In this document: positions 49,528-62,127 of the stretch, in pieces | How positions within the stretch are numbered: position 1 is the first letter of the stretch | How the letters are laid out: the number at the start of each line of letters is the position of its first letter | Source: Loxodes magnus | Taxonomy: Eukaryota; Ciliophora; Karyorelictea; Loxodida; Loxodidae | Length of the DNA stretch: 64,000 nucleotides | Assembly: GCA_946699065.1 (NCBI GenBank) | Contig: CAMPDV010000018.1 | Span: 1,488,001 to 1,552,000, forward strand | Direction: 5' to 3' | The notes under the pieces: model-generated | What the model saw: only the letters and a program-made list of their open reading frames with translations | Told to the model about the DNA's origin: nothing | Database searches by the model: none | Translations under genes and position numbers: made by a program

Positions 49528-50691
49528 TCATGAGAACAAGCTCTAACTCTAAGTTTCTACATCTCCAATTATTTTGTGAACGTTTGTTATCCAGTTATTT
49601 ATACGGTCGCGCATAACGCCAATTCTTTGCAGATCTAAAACTCTTGGCTAAACCCAATTTATAGCAACCTTTTATTAAATTTAATCTATGTAGCCCTTGA
49701 TTAATCCTAGCCTCATAGCTCTCATCACAAGAAATTCCACTTAATCTTCATTGATTTATGTTTGCTGGGCTATTTCTTAGAAATTAAAAATTCTATCTGA
49801 TTTTTCTCTTTGGAAAGCCATTTCCATAAGAGTCAAAACTCTGATCTTCATTTACAGTAAATCCATAGGAAGATTGTATTCTTAAATTTGCTATTAGTTT
49901 GTTTAAACTTATTGCTAGAAGCTTAATAAATCTCCTGTATTAAATGTATAGAGTAACTGATTAAGCCAGGTATCTTTTTCGTTGTTCAGGCTGTTAAGCA
50001 AATCCTGGTGAACCAGTAATTCTGTGAAGTTGTAAATAGCAGTTGAACTCAGAACACTTAGACCTAACCTTAAAGCTAGTTATTGAGGGTTTTCTACTTA
50101 TTCTATGGGAGTATATGAAAGATAGATTAATGAGTGTCTATAAAATAACTCCATTTAGTTCTTAGCGAAATGATAGTAAGACATTGAGTAATGGAAAGTT
50201 GAATGAACAAATTAGTCCAACCCTAGAACTTTTTCAATTTCTTTCTGAATTTGGGTGAGTAAATTATTAGCTTGAACTAGATCTTTAAGATTAACTTATA
50301 GCTATGATAAGTAGCATCTGGAAATTATAGTAGCCTCTTAGTCATTACTTAGTTGCATTATTTTCATTTATAATTATGTTATGAAATCTAATGCCTTCAA
50401 ATCAGAAAGCTCCTTTGAAGCGTGTTTCGCTATTATCATAAGTTTAGTTGGGTTAATTTTATCTTCAAATGTCTAAATGAATCTGTAATATAGTTCCATT
50501 AAAATACTACCTTCTGTATTATTTGGGTCAAAGTTTGGAGGTGGTTATTGAAATTAAGGTAGATTAACATAGTCCAGAAGAGCATCAGTAAGCTAATGCC
50601 AAAGCCTTTAGTTAAAATACTGAGCAATTTAATCAACTTAATTTCTTATAGATTCCCCATATAGATCTAAGTGAGAGTAAAGTATTTCCAT
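49528..50691 (-). CDS. PSMD13: 26S proteasome lid subunit Rpn9/PSMD13
   Basis: A single exon of 387 residues from ATG 50691 to TGA 49528, close to human PSMD13 (376). The N-terminal helical repeats are present (LYYRFIQTFEDKINPTKLMI, then EATIISRCYLSQLQVNLKDL). The PCI domain follows: FHYSMSYYHFAKNQMELFYR, ALRLGLSVLSSTAIYNFTEL, then the winged-helix end FQEIAQQTQINEDQVEFLVM, LGLIKGYIDQI and WVQPRVLDLQRIGVMRDRIN, which matches the Rpn9 signature near the C-terminus. It is a structural subunit of the 19S regulatory particle lid, and acts in ubiquitin-dependent proteolysis in cytosol and nucleus. All tryptophans are TGG and there is no internal TGA. No intron is needed. Confidence 0.92.
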
Positions 50692-51803
50692 TTTAACTAT
50701 TTAACCTACTAAATCAAATTTTAATTAACAGCATTTATATTTATAATCATATAAGCAAATTACCACTCAACAATTAAACTAGATTATTAGTAGATCTCTT
50801 AATAATCTCATGGCTTTATAAAGTAAAAAAGCTATTTAAAACTAATAGATCTATATAAGAAGAAACGAATAGAGTTTCTATTAGTAAATTTTATATTAGA
50901 CAGCATAGAAAATCATACCTTTTAATTAATTACTCATACTTCTTCTCTTCTCTTGTCATATTTCAATCTTGCTATATAAATTTCAAAGGAACATTTTAGT
51001 TATAATAAAGTTAAATAAAATACGAAGCCTTCTAAAAGTAATTTATTAAGTAATCTGTATAAATAAAGCATAATAGCATGATTTTCACTATAAATAATAA
51101 TTTAATAAATTATAATATACATCAACTAGAAAAAGACTTGCTTTACATTTAAGTAATAGTTATTATCCTTTAATAACTATCATTTCTATTAATAGTAGTT
51201 CCTTATTATTATATGCTTAAGAAAAATAGTTTACCTAGCTTAGCTTTTATTTTCTATTAAAGCTTAAATAGAAATTTAAAGCACTAACTTTTTTGAAAAT
51301 CTAGAGGAGTTAAGTCACTTCTCAATTTTAATTTTGGATATATCTGAAGGATATTAAATACTATACATAAGAAGCATTGAACTAGTCTAATAAAGCATTT
51401 CTATTATTGAGAGAAAAGTAAGTTAAGATTTTAGAAAATAATTACTTAAAGTTTCTTAAAACATTTAGGAATATTATACCCAGTCTATATTAAAAGTGCT
51501 TAATTCTATTTTAACTTAATTTTTAGAATTTAGTTCTAACTTTCAAATGGTGAATAAAAGAGAAACGTACTTCTACTTAACCAAATAAAATGAAGATTTA
51601 AAATTTACAATAGTATGAGAATATTAGCGATAATTATGAAAAACAAATGTGAACAAGGTTAAATGGAATTATAGGTTGAGATATTAAATAAAAACTATTA
51701 TTAATTTAGGAATAAAACTGTTAAGAATATAAATAGATTATGTTGAAAATTTATTTTTAATTTAATAATCTGGAGTATTAGCAAATTGCTCTTGTAACCT
51801 ATT

Positions 51804-51883
51804 AAGTAAGGATTCTACTCCTTAAGTAAGGATTCTACTCCTTAAGTAAGGATTCTACTCCTTAAGTAAGGATTCTACTCCTT
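51804..51883. repeat. Four perfect tandem copies of a 20-bp unit
   Basis: The unit AAGTAAGGATTCTACTCCTT is repeated four times without mismatch. Each unit contains the inverted repeat AAGGA/TCCTT with a 6-nt gap, so each copy could form a small hairpin. It lies inside non-coding DNA. There are no spacers, so it is not a CRISPR array. Confidence 0.95.
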
Positions 51884-52856
51884 TTAGTTGTAGCGAAAAT
51901 GTATTAGATACATAAATTTATGAATTTTACAAATCTTAAAAATTTATTTTTAAAGAGTCTAAAAAAAGTCATAATCTATCTAGTCAACTGTATTAATTCA
52001 CTTATAAAGGTCCAAAATATCAACTTCTCTGAGCAAGTTATAAATTTAATTAAAAAAGGGATTATTTAAAGAAAAGTGTAGCTATGATAGTGCTGTAATA
52101 TATTTAAATGTTGATTATAAGTTTAAAAGTAAAAGCATTACTAAAATTATTAAACAAAAGAACCAATTTTAACATGGTAAGTTAGTAGAAACAGTGTTTA
52201 TTATTAAAATTATATAAGTTAATATTAAAAGAATAAAGCTATAATAAAATTTTTAATTTTAGATCAAAATGATTAGATAACATCAGGTTTAAAATTTGTA
52301 ATGAGGAAAATAGAAATGCTACATTATGAGAACATAATAAAAGCTAATATTTAGCAAATAATCAAAATAAGAATACTTTTGAAAACTAACAATGATTCAA
52401 ATGATATAATATCATTTATTTCTCTTATAATTAGTAATTGTTTAGTTTTTATTTGCAATGATAAGGAAGCAGCTATTAATTCATAAGGTAAATATAATAT
52501 GAACTAATAAAATTCTTAACTTATCTCATTTAATTATAGTTTTTAATTAGTGACTAAAAGAAGAAAAGAAAATGATTAATAAAAAAGGATTAAATAATAG
52601 ATTATATGATTTATAATTTTAAATAATAGTAATTAAATAAAACTAAGACAATACTTATAAAAGCTTATTATTAATTATATTATATAGAAAGATATGTGAT
52701 TGCATTATATAAAGCATTAGTTAGAATAATGCTTAAAATAATACTTATTTTTTCCTTTTAGTAATTTATAGTTATCATACTTTCAACTTCCCATGAAAGC
52801 TTTAATCACATCCCTAAAAATTTTTAAACATTAAAGTAAAAATAATTTTATATATA

Positions 52857-52880
52857 TAGATAAGATAGATAAGATAGATA
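52857..52880. repeat. Short microsatellite, 9-bp unit
   Basis: TAGATAAGA occurs twice followed by TAGATA. Ordinary low-complexity repeat. Confidence 0.85.
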
Positions 52881-54287
52881 ACATTATACCGAAATTTACT
52901 TACTTATAAATGTTTCGATAATAAAATTTACGATAATAGAAAAAGTATTTAGTCAATTCTAATTTGCCATATATCTTGTCTAAATTTAAAGTTATTTAAT
53001 GTAAGACATCTTTATAATATTAAGTATATCCCGAATGACAGAATTTAATAAGATATTAAATATCTTTAAAGCAGGAGTATGTTTTACACATATTCCAATC
53101 ATTTATCCTTTAATAATAATTTTTTTAATTTCCTAGTGATTTGAAATTTATGATAGCTTTTTCAAGAATTAGCAATCTATAAAATATTAAATAAGATCTT
53201 AATTTTAAGGTTAAAAATGTTGGATTTTCTAAGCAGGTAAATTCTCTAATTTTTTATAAATTTTCTTAGGCTTTTCTTGAAGCTTTAAAATTACCTTTCT
53301 CAATTCTAAAAAATTATTAATTTCTATTAAATATTACAATTAATAGATTAGATCAACAATCTATAGAAAATATAGAAAAATAGTAAAAAGGAAAAAAAGA
53401 GAAAAAGCAAAGAAAAATGTTTATTCCTTACAAATAGTAGCTTTTTTAGGAAATCACAGTGATATCTTAATTACGCAAGGAAACTATTTCAATTTTGAAA
53501 TATTATTGATGATTTAGCAAGCTTTTACTAATATCTTTGGTTGAAGAATAAAAAATTTAACAATTTCTAAAAAATAAAAACTGATAAAATTTAGTTGAGT
53601 CTTGTTTATAAATGATAAGCATGCAAACTATCAAGATTAAATATAAAAGGATATATTTAAATATTGTAGCATAGTTTAAAATAAGATACATAACTAAAAA
53701 AAAGGATTTAGTTTAAAATAATATAACAGCACTCTAAAATTCTTTGGTAAAAGTAAATATTAAAATAGAAATTATTTATACTTTACAAGCACATTACTAT
53801 AGTTAAACTATTAAAGTATTAAATAAATAAATATTTTTATTTATTTAAATTTTAGTAGATGATAAAGATATCATTATGCAAGTGAAATAAGAATCTTTGT
53901 TTGGCGATAAAGTAATTTAGTTAAAAACTATTAATGATATTGATGAATATATTTGTACCAAATGAGAATCATATATTTACAAATAAGTAATATCTATAAA
54001 ATAAAAAGATTGTCTGAAATAAAGCTTTTTTATAAAGAAGGAAAGTATAATTATTAGAGTATTAATCATACTAATAATGTTAATTTTTAAATTTCTAATA
54101 ATAAATAAACTTAATTCTTAAACTATCATAAGTATTGCATTCAATAAATTAATAAATATAAAGGATTAAATTAAGTTAAATATTTAATAATTGATATGTT
54201 CTATATAACAACTCATATTATAGATTTAAAAATCCATCTTTAAACTATTTTTAGCAATTTACATTAAACAAATACATGTAAGTACGT

Positions 54288-55139
54288 ATGTTACGTTTAA
54301 GACTGATCAATTTTATTTACTTGTTCTCGTTGTTATAGTGCACATTTTCTACTGACTGCATTGTTTGAGAATGTAAGGACACTCAAGAAAATATCAATGA
54401 CAACAAGCATTGTGTTGAATTTACATCAAATAAAGTTTATTTAGCTGATTAAAGCAACGTCTGTACTGATTCTGGTTACGGTAACTGTCTTATTCTTTAA
54501 GCTGTTCGCGAACTTAATGAGCAATTTGAATTCAATTCTATTTCTTCAGGGTTTTGTGCTAAATATCCTACTAATACAGAAGACTAATATTATTTCCATG
54601 TTTATACTTCATATGGAGGTTATATTTCTAATTATGATGATTACTATTTTACCAATTATAGAGGATGCTATTCATATTCTTTTTATAAAAGCTTTTGCAA
54701 TTAAGATTTTGATGAAGTCGAAGAAACTGAAGAGATTATCGATGGAGATCAAGATAAAATAGATGGAAAATATTCTTGAAAAAGGTGCAAAGATAGCAAA
54801 GAATGCCAATCAGATGAATGCATTTGTGTTCCGTCATATGATACTTATGGAAGATGTGGAACTAGTTTATATGATATCTATATAATATCAATTGCTCAAG
54901 CAGCTGCCGCATGTGTTGATGACGAAGTATCAGTTTGTACTCTTGACGATTTTAGAACAAGCGAAAATGCAGTTCTATGAACTTCTATTTTTTAAGAAGA
55001 TCTTGACTGTTTGAAAACTTAGACTTGGGAATTAAAAAATAGAGATAATTACAATCTTTAGGGAGCAATGGATTGGTATAAAAAGGCCAGTGCATAGATA
55101 ATATTTTTATCAGGAATTTTGCTTTCTCTACTAATATGA
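54288..55139 (+). CDS. Secreted/anchored Cys-rich surface protein
   Basis: A single exon of 283 residues from ATG 54288 to TGA 55139. An in-frame ATG at 54276 is possible, but the later start gives a better signal peptide (MLRLRLINFIYLFSLLQCTF). The mature part is rich in Cys, Tyr, Asp and Glu, with the cysteines spread through it (e.g. ECQSDECICVPSYDTYGRCG). The C-terminus is a hydrophobic helix (SAQIIFLSGILLSLLI) with no cytoplasmic tail, which suits a GPI signal or a tail anchor. I know no family that fits; ciliate immobilisation-antigen-like or other surface proteins are candidates. TGA encodes Trp three times (CIVWEC, YSWKRC, AVLWTS). The nearest of these is 53 codons before the stop. 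Confidence 0.75.
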
Positions 55140-56778
55140 AAATAATCCTTTTTATTAATTTAACAGACATATATATAATAATTTATTCATCAATTGCTTT
55201 TATTTATTCAAAGAACAATTATAATAAGATAACTTAAGCAAAAATAAGAAATCAGCAATCTTTAATTAAGCAAGAGGATTTCTAGTAAAGTTTTAAAATT
55301 AAAATACCAAAATAACTTTAATTACCTTCTATAATAGTTCCCTTAGAAATAATCTGAGAGAGTTATTAACATCTAACTGAGAAGTGAAGAAATAATTAAA
55401 ATTAATAACTTAAAGTTTTTTTATTTAATATAATAAAGAAATAAGAATTGTAGAAATATAAAAAAAGAAATTATCTAACTTTAAAATGATATTTCAGCAA
55501 TTAATAATAAAAGTGGGGATAAATAAAGGTAATAATGACAATTTTAAAGTTACTTTTTAAATGAATAATAATAAGAAAAGGTGTGCTATAAACTTTCCTC
55601 TAAAAATAATAATGAACTTGTTATTAATGATTAAAAATAAATTTTGCATTAGTTAACATTCAAGTGTTTCTAGCTTATTTTTAGCTTATGCTAAATATAA
55701 ATTACTAAAGCATAGTTTACTTAAATATCTTAGAAAAATAGTACTTTGTAAGTAAATTTTGATTATAGTTATAGAGATATTATAGATTGATTTAAAATAG
55801 CTCTATATAATTTGCATAATATCAGATATTATAAGTTTATACTCTGATTATAAGATTATTAATTTAACAGACTAGCTAGTTATTCTTATTTCTTTATATT
55901 TACAATTTTTTATTTGAGGAACATTTCCTTAAAACTTTGATATAAGTTAATAATCTAAGATGGTTAAAAAAGTTATTTTTTTATCTAAAAAAGACTAAAC
56001 TTAATGGATATATTTATTATAGATAATGCTGCTAGTTAAAATTAATTACTAAACCATTAGTAAATAGCTTTTATAGCTTAAGCATTATTATATCTCACAT
56101 CTTAAGCAATAATTATTATTTTTTAAGTTTAAGCTTTATTATTTTATTTATCTGCCTTTTTATGCTTTATTTATTTTTAGTTATATTAATGATCTCAAAA
56201 AAAAGCTTAAAAATTATTTATTAGTTAGATAATTTAGAATATAAATAGCTATTAAAATAATAAAGATTAGAATAAACTTGATAGATTACTAAGAGAGTTA
56301 ATACTGAACTCAGTATTAACTTCATATATTTAGCTTATAGTGTATGATATTAGCTAGTCTAAATTGATAAAACTTGGAATTAAATTTATTTTAGTTTACT
56401 GTGATTATAAATACTTTCATTTATTATTAAAGAATTTAGATTAGAAATTTAGTTTTTATTTTGATTCAATGGAAAGAATGTAAATTAAGCAAATCATTTA
56501 GAAGAAGCAAAAGGTTTTTAGCAATCTAAATAAGAGCACTAATTATACAAATGTTATTTTTAGAAATAAAAACCTAATTTCAAAAGATTTAAAAATTAGG
56601 CAAAACCTATAATAAGGAGATTAAACTTGAAAATAAGTTCTACCAATTGCAAAAGGGATATAATTAATGAAAAGTTAAGGATTATAAATAAGAAATTATT
56701 TTTTAAACTTTCTAGCTAAAATAATTTGCTTAAAATAATTATTATAAAAATGAAGAAACTCTTCTTTCAGCTTCTAGC
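55140..56778. other. AT-rich intergenic region
   Basis: About 1.6 kb of very AT-rich DNA, no gene supported. Confidence 0.5.
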
Positions 56779-57683
56779 ATGGTTTCAAGATTTTGATACT
56801 TCCTCTGAAAATAATCTTTCGATTTCAGTTAAAATTAATGAAAATATATTGAAAATGAGGATAAAAACTTCTTAAATCAAAGTGACACTAGTTCTACAAA
56901 TCCTAGATAGATTGAAAGCGCCTCTTTCTCAAATAACACTGATATGTAATAGGAGATAACAGAAAAACATTAAAATAAATAGCGAAAATTAAAAAGTCCT
57001 GTTTGTATAAAGGGGGAAAAACTACTATAAGAAGAAATGTAATAAAAATCTGATTATATAATAAAATAAATAATGATCCCTAAAAAGATAATTCATTTAG
57101 AACTAGAGAAAATGAGATTAATTAAGGACTAGAGAAGTAACAGAATTAAATGATTTTAAAAAACGATCAAGAAGAAAATGAAGTAATAGCTATTTAGGAA
57201 GAAAAAAAATAAGATCGAAATCCCGAATTTATAGCGGGAAATAGTGAAATGTAGCTAAAGAACTTCTAAAAATCGCTGGAAAACGAAATAATAGAATAAG
57301 CCATATAAAAAAATTAGAACTCATTTTTGACTTAGCCATTTCCATCAACCTAATATCAATAAGGTTAAGCTTAAGATCTGCCTTCAAAAGATATAATACA
57401 AAATTCCACTTAAATATTAATTAATAATTAGGACTAAACTTAAATCGAGATTATTTCTGTTTTAGATTCTACCAATAAGTAGCAAAGATTTTCAAGATAG
57501 AAGAATCCAATTAATGATTAATTTTTCATATAAAAAATTGATCAAAATGAATATAACCAAATTATAAATGAGCAATCATAGGTAGAGACAAATTTAAACT
57601 AGTCAAACTAAAGCTGTGTAATCACTGAGCATTTTAAAACTCATGAATATCCTGAGCGGGTTAACAATATAGCATAGATTTGA
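56779..57683 (+). CDS. Gln/Asn-rich low-complexity protein, structure unresolved
   Basis: Not recognised. From ATG 56779 (an earlier ATG at 56750 is in another frame) the reading is ENEDKNFLNQSDTSSTNPRQ and similar polar sequence to about 57,000. From about 57,072 to TGA 57683 a second frame gives Gln/Asn/Glu/Ser-rich sequence (QEENEVIAIQEEKKQDRNPE, then TEHFKTHEYPERVNNIAQI). The frame change requires an intron of length 3n+2 around 57,000-57,070, which I could not place. The Gln codons are mostly TAA/TAG. GC content is higher than in the flanks. Function unknown; the protein is probably largely disordered. Confidence 0.45.
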
Positions 57684-58481
57684 ATTATATGATTTTTACT
57701 TGAAAATAAAGCTTTATAAAAAATATAATAATTAAAATATTTTAAAGTTTAAAAATTGAATAGATCCTTCTATAAATAATTTAAGTTTAATTTATTCTAA
57801 TATTTTGATTGCATTAAGATATATTAAGTGATTTGCTAATTCTACAATAATAAAAAAATTACTTTTTTTAATTTAATTAAAATATCACTCTCGATTTATT
57901 AACAAATTATTACTAAGTTTCGTATTTAATTATATACTTGTTATATAAATTATTTTTTTAATAAATAATACAAAATTTAAGTTTATGAATAGATAAAGAT
58001 AAAGCTTCATGATGCTTAAGATAACCTTCATTTTATACTTATAATTTAACACCTAAGGCAAAAAATAAAAAGTAGTGAGTAATCTCGATTACTCATTAAT
58101 TGAATGGTTTGATAAAAATACTACCAGAACTTTAACATAGCTGCTTAATCTCTAAGTTCCTAAGTATAAATCAAAAAGAAGAAACTTATATAATATAATT
58201 AACTATATTATGTTAATTTTTTATTTCCTAGATTTTGTAGTTAACTTGATGTATTAAATTAAAAATTTTATTTTGTCTTTATTTCAAATTATTAATTTTT
58301 CTTTTAAATAGATTGTATAAGTCTTATGATGGAAAGATTTTAAGTAAATAAATGGATAACTATAAAATAGAAAGCATTATATCTTTAATATTTTAAAAGT
58401 TTTTTGTTGTATATTATTATCGAGGTTTTATAGGGAGTGAAATGATGTAAAGAGTCCGTAAAAGTGTATCGCAGTGCATTA
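57684..58481. other. AT-rich intergenic region
   Basis: About 0.8 kb with long A and T runs; nothing recognised. Confidence 0.5.
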
Positions 58482-58742
58482 ATGTGGTTTTATCTAGCCT
58501 TATTATTCATTTTTATTGCTTATTATAACGTATTTTAAGGATAATATTTAATAAGCGAAGAGATTACTCGATTAAAGAATTGGAAAGTTGAAAACTATTG
58601 TAATTTTCCAAATCTAATTATAATTTAATTCAAGATCTACTACAATTACAGACAAATACTATCTTCTAATTTTGAAATAATAAAAGATACTTAAAAGAGT
58701 TAATAATATACGAGTGGAAAAAATTTCCTCTCTCTAAGTTGA
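58482..58742 (+). CDS. Possible 86-residue membrane protein
   Basis: ATG 58482 opens MWFYLALLFIFIAYYNVFQG, a strong hydrophobic helix, followed by a polar segment with a conserved-looking charged start (SEEITRLKNWKVENYCNFP) and a second moderately hydrophobic stretch. The frame ends with two consecutive TGA codons (58740-58745), which fits efficient termination. No family is recognised, and in a genome without closed frames such short calls are weak. It could be the first exon of a longer gene. Confidence 0.4.
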
Positions 58743-59148
58743 TGACTTTTTTAGAACTGATTTTAATAGATAATTTTAGAACTAAAAAAGTGAAAATTAA
58801 TTAAAATAACTTTAAACTAATTTAAAATTAGATTAAAAAGTTGATTTTAGAATGCATTATACCTAATGTCTAAAATAAGGAGTATTTAAAGTTTTAAACG
58901 TTTTTGAAATTATTGAAAATTCTTAATTAATTATCGAAAATAGCTTTGATAATTAAGTTAATTAAACAGTTTTAAAATAAAGAAACTGTTTAATTTAATT
59001 TAATTTTAAATTAAAGTGCAATTAGAGTTATTACATCGTAAAATTTGACTTAAAAGAAGATATTTTTTAAGATATTATTATATGTAAGATCATCTCCTAC
59101 AAATCCTGTAGTAATAGCCTGTAAAATCAAGTTTAGTTACAATTCCAA
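58743..59148. other. Short AT-rich spacer
   Basis: About 400 bp, over 75% A+T by eye, no feature. Confidence 0.5.
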
Positions 59149-60453
59149 ATGAAGAGATGCAGCAGCAAGAAAAAACCTAAAAAAGAGAAAGCCCTAGGAG
59201 AAAGATTGAAAACATTACAAATATTTCAACACAAAAAAATAGTAAAAAGAAAGAAAGAAATAAATTAAAATTGTAGGGAAAATCAAAAAGGAACTAATAA
59301 AAACGATAGTAAGAATTAATAAACTTTCTTCATTTATGAAGAAGAAATTGAAGGTTAGTACTAATAATAAATATAGGATTAAATCCACCTTTAAGTCGAT
59401 AGGATTTGCAATGAGTAAAAAAATACTTTCTCGACTAACACCTCTCAATCATAATTTGTTCAAGACAAATAGTAATAGAGAGATATAACACAGAAATAAG
59501 AGTCTCTTATACAAAATCTAATATAAGAAGACTTAAAAGCTATTTAAAATACCGAAGCATATCCACATTTTAGATCCTTAAATTTTATATAGAAAATGTG
59601 TTAGGATCATATTTATTTTGAATGAGAAGATTCTGCTATTTTAAAATAGCCATTTGACTTATTGATGAATGAAGTAAATGAGATATATATTCCTACCTGG
59701 CTACAAATAAAAGAAGTAAACAATTAAATTTAGATAATTTTCCAAAATGAGACAATAATTGAATATATATTAATTTTGTGAAATTAGATAAAATATTATT
59801 AAGTTGAGCCTTCATAAAACCTTAGAAATTTTATGCTTTTAATGCCGCATATTTAATTATATCATCCTGAAAATTACGTAGATATTTTCGTCAAAGCACA
59901 AATTTTCTTTTAGAAATGTGTTGATTTGAATTTATAAAATACCGATGAATAAACTTAAGGAAGAAAACCTTTTATCGATTATTTATAAGGATATAGTAAA
60001 GCCTAAAAATCTAAAAAGAGTTTTAAATATGATTTGTATCGAAATGTCTAGAACCTTTTTGATTATGGCTTAGTTTATTGGATTTAAGATCTTAACTATT
60101 AATGCTTAAGTAAAATTTATAGGGTTATAAAAGAAATAAACTCTAACATAGAATCTTAAGAAAGATTTATATCCTCATACAAATAAAAAAATAAAAAAGA
60201 AAGACTAAAGTTTAAGAAATGTCAAATATTATTCCTTTACAAAATTGTAGAATTTTACAATAAATATAGCACGTTAAAGACAATGAGTTTAGAGCAAATA
60301 ACATAAAAGTATTTGGATATAAACTAAAATGCTGCTTTATAGGACAAGAATGCATTTCAAGATTTGAAAATTTTTATTTCGCAATTCAGAAAAAAGAAAA
60401 ATCTTAAAAAAAGCTCCTCCAAGCAATAGCAGCAAAAGAACAACAGGCGTTGA
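59149..60453 (+). CDS. Unknown 434-residue helical protein
   Basis: A single frame from ATG 59149 to TGA 60453. The N-terminus is very basic (MKRCSSKKKPKKEKALGERL), followed by a Gln-rich linker to about residue 130. The rest is a compact, mostly helical domain (RSLNFIQKMCQDHIYFEWED, QPFDLLMNEVNEIYIPTWLQ, LLMPHIQLYHPENYVDIFVK, YRNVQNLFDYGLVYWIQDLN, KCQILFLYKIVEFYNKYSTL), ending in a Lys/Gln/Ser tail. TGA encodes Trp in FEWED and ILWNQ, and TGG is also used. I do not recognise the family. The basic ends suggest a nuclear or nucleolar location; this is inference only. Confidence 0.65.
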
Positions 60454-62127
60454 AATCTAACTATTAAACTTTTTATAATTAAGAAATCAAATAATTAATA
60501 TGGTTTTCGCTAATATAAAATAAAATTCCAAAACCTTTAATTAAATGTTTGAATTAAATATTTGATTTTCAATAAGCAATTTTATAAAAAGAAAATGATT
60601 AAGAATTAATTATTAAAACTAAATTAAAAAGTCCCTGTTTCAGAATATTTTCATTGAAATTTATTAACTTTTCAACTTTTATAATATTCTCATAATTGAA
60701 TTAAAATAAAGTTATATATTTATAGAAAGTTACATTTTTTAAATAAAATTTAATCAATTTTAAAAGATAATTATGCAAATAGATTTTTATAGTTTAATGA
60801 TGAATAAATGTTTTATGTGTCTTTATATTTAATTATATCAAGCATAATCTTTTTTATTATTTTAATGATTTAAGTTTTATAGTTATAAAAGAATTGAAAC
60901 TCAAATGTTGGATTTAAAAATGAACATAATTAAAAAATCCTTTAGTTATCTGAACTTATTTCTTTATAGAAGATGAAATACATTTAAGCTAATATTCCAG
61001 AAATAATTCTCTTAAATATTTTGTATAGTTATATTCAAATAATTGATTTTTTTAAGATACATAAATATAAAAATAGTTAATTAATATCCAGAAAATCAAA
61101 ATTTAATAATTATATTGAGTTTATTCTTCTTAGTAAATGATTATTTAACTAATATATTGTAGTTATTAAATAATAAAATTATATACAATATTAATTATAA
61201 ATTTACAACAATTCAGAGAACATTTAGTACATTCTTCATTTAATATTGTTATTTTTTAGTGAGATATTTAGCTTACTAAATTCGATAGTGAGAAGCTACC
61301 AAATATCTTTTTTCGTTTGAAATATATTTTAAATTAAATTAAATTTAACTATATTCTAGCAGGATTTACTACTAGGTGCTATTAAAATAAAAAGATGTAA
61401 ATAATGATATTAGAAGATCTAAATATTTATATACTAATAAAAACAGCTAAATATCTACTTTTTTATAATGAGATTTATTCTATTTCTACTTAAAAGATTA
61501 AATATTTATAAGCTCTACTTTATATAAATATTTATATTTTATTTAATAATTGAAAGAACCAAATACTCAAATATTTATTACTTAAACAGTATAAAAAAGT
61601 AAAATTTTTGAAAGCTAATTAAAATTATAAATAGCTTTTGCATATATACATAAAAAATGTGATTGTATAATTAAAAAAAACAAAGAGATAAAATAAATAA
61701 AAATTGGTAGTTATTTATTTAGTAATCAGATAATTAATTTTTATTTAGAAATAAATTTACTTAAAAGGTATTTTAGTTAGTTGTAAATATGCTTAAGCAA
61801 CTTTATATTTTTATAAATAATATTAATATTTTCAATTAAATATAATAATTAATAAGCTATTAGAAGGAGCTTTGTTAGCTTTATGCACAATTTATTTAAT
61901 TATTTATATTAATTTCTTTTTAGAAGCTTTAAAAACTTAAATTTTTATTGTTTATAGAATATTCTTAAGAAATGAATAAACTGCAAATTTGAAGGACAAG
62001 AAATTTGAAAGGAAAATGATAATGTTTCTTAAAAAGATAATTTGATAAAGATTAAAGTTAAAATTGAATTAAAAATAGAAAAGAGAAAATATCTTTAACT
62101 TGTTCTTAATTTAAATAATTAAGTTTA
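60454..62127. other. AT-rich intergenic region
   Basis: About 1.7 kb of very AT-rich DNA, nothing recognised. Confidence 0.5.

Larger units (their letters stand above)
50692..54287. other. Long AT-rich region with a tandem repeat
   Basis: About 3.6 kb without a supported gene. From about 51 kb DNA becomes visibly more AT-rich. It contains the 4 x 20 bp repeat (51804-51883), a short 9-bp-unit microsatellite (52857-52880) and an AT-only palindrome near 53820-53850. Confidence 0.55.

Noticed and set aside
51804..51883. Possible CRISPR array
   Set aside because: The 20-bp units are directly adjacent with no spacers, there are no cas genes and the DNA is eukaryotic.
53818..53852. Palindrome AAATAAATAAAT.../...ATTTATTT
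   Set aside because: Expected by chance in such AT-rich DNA and not associated with any gene boundary I can define.
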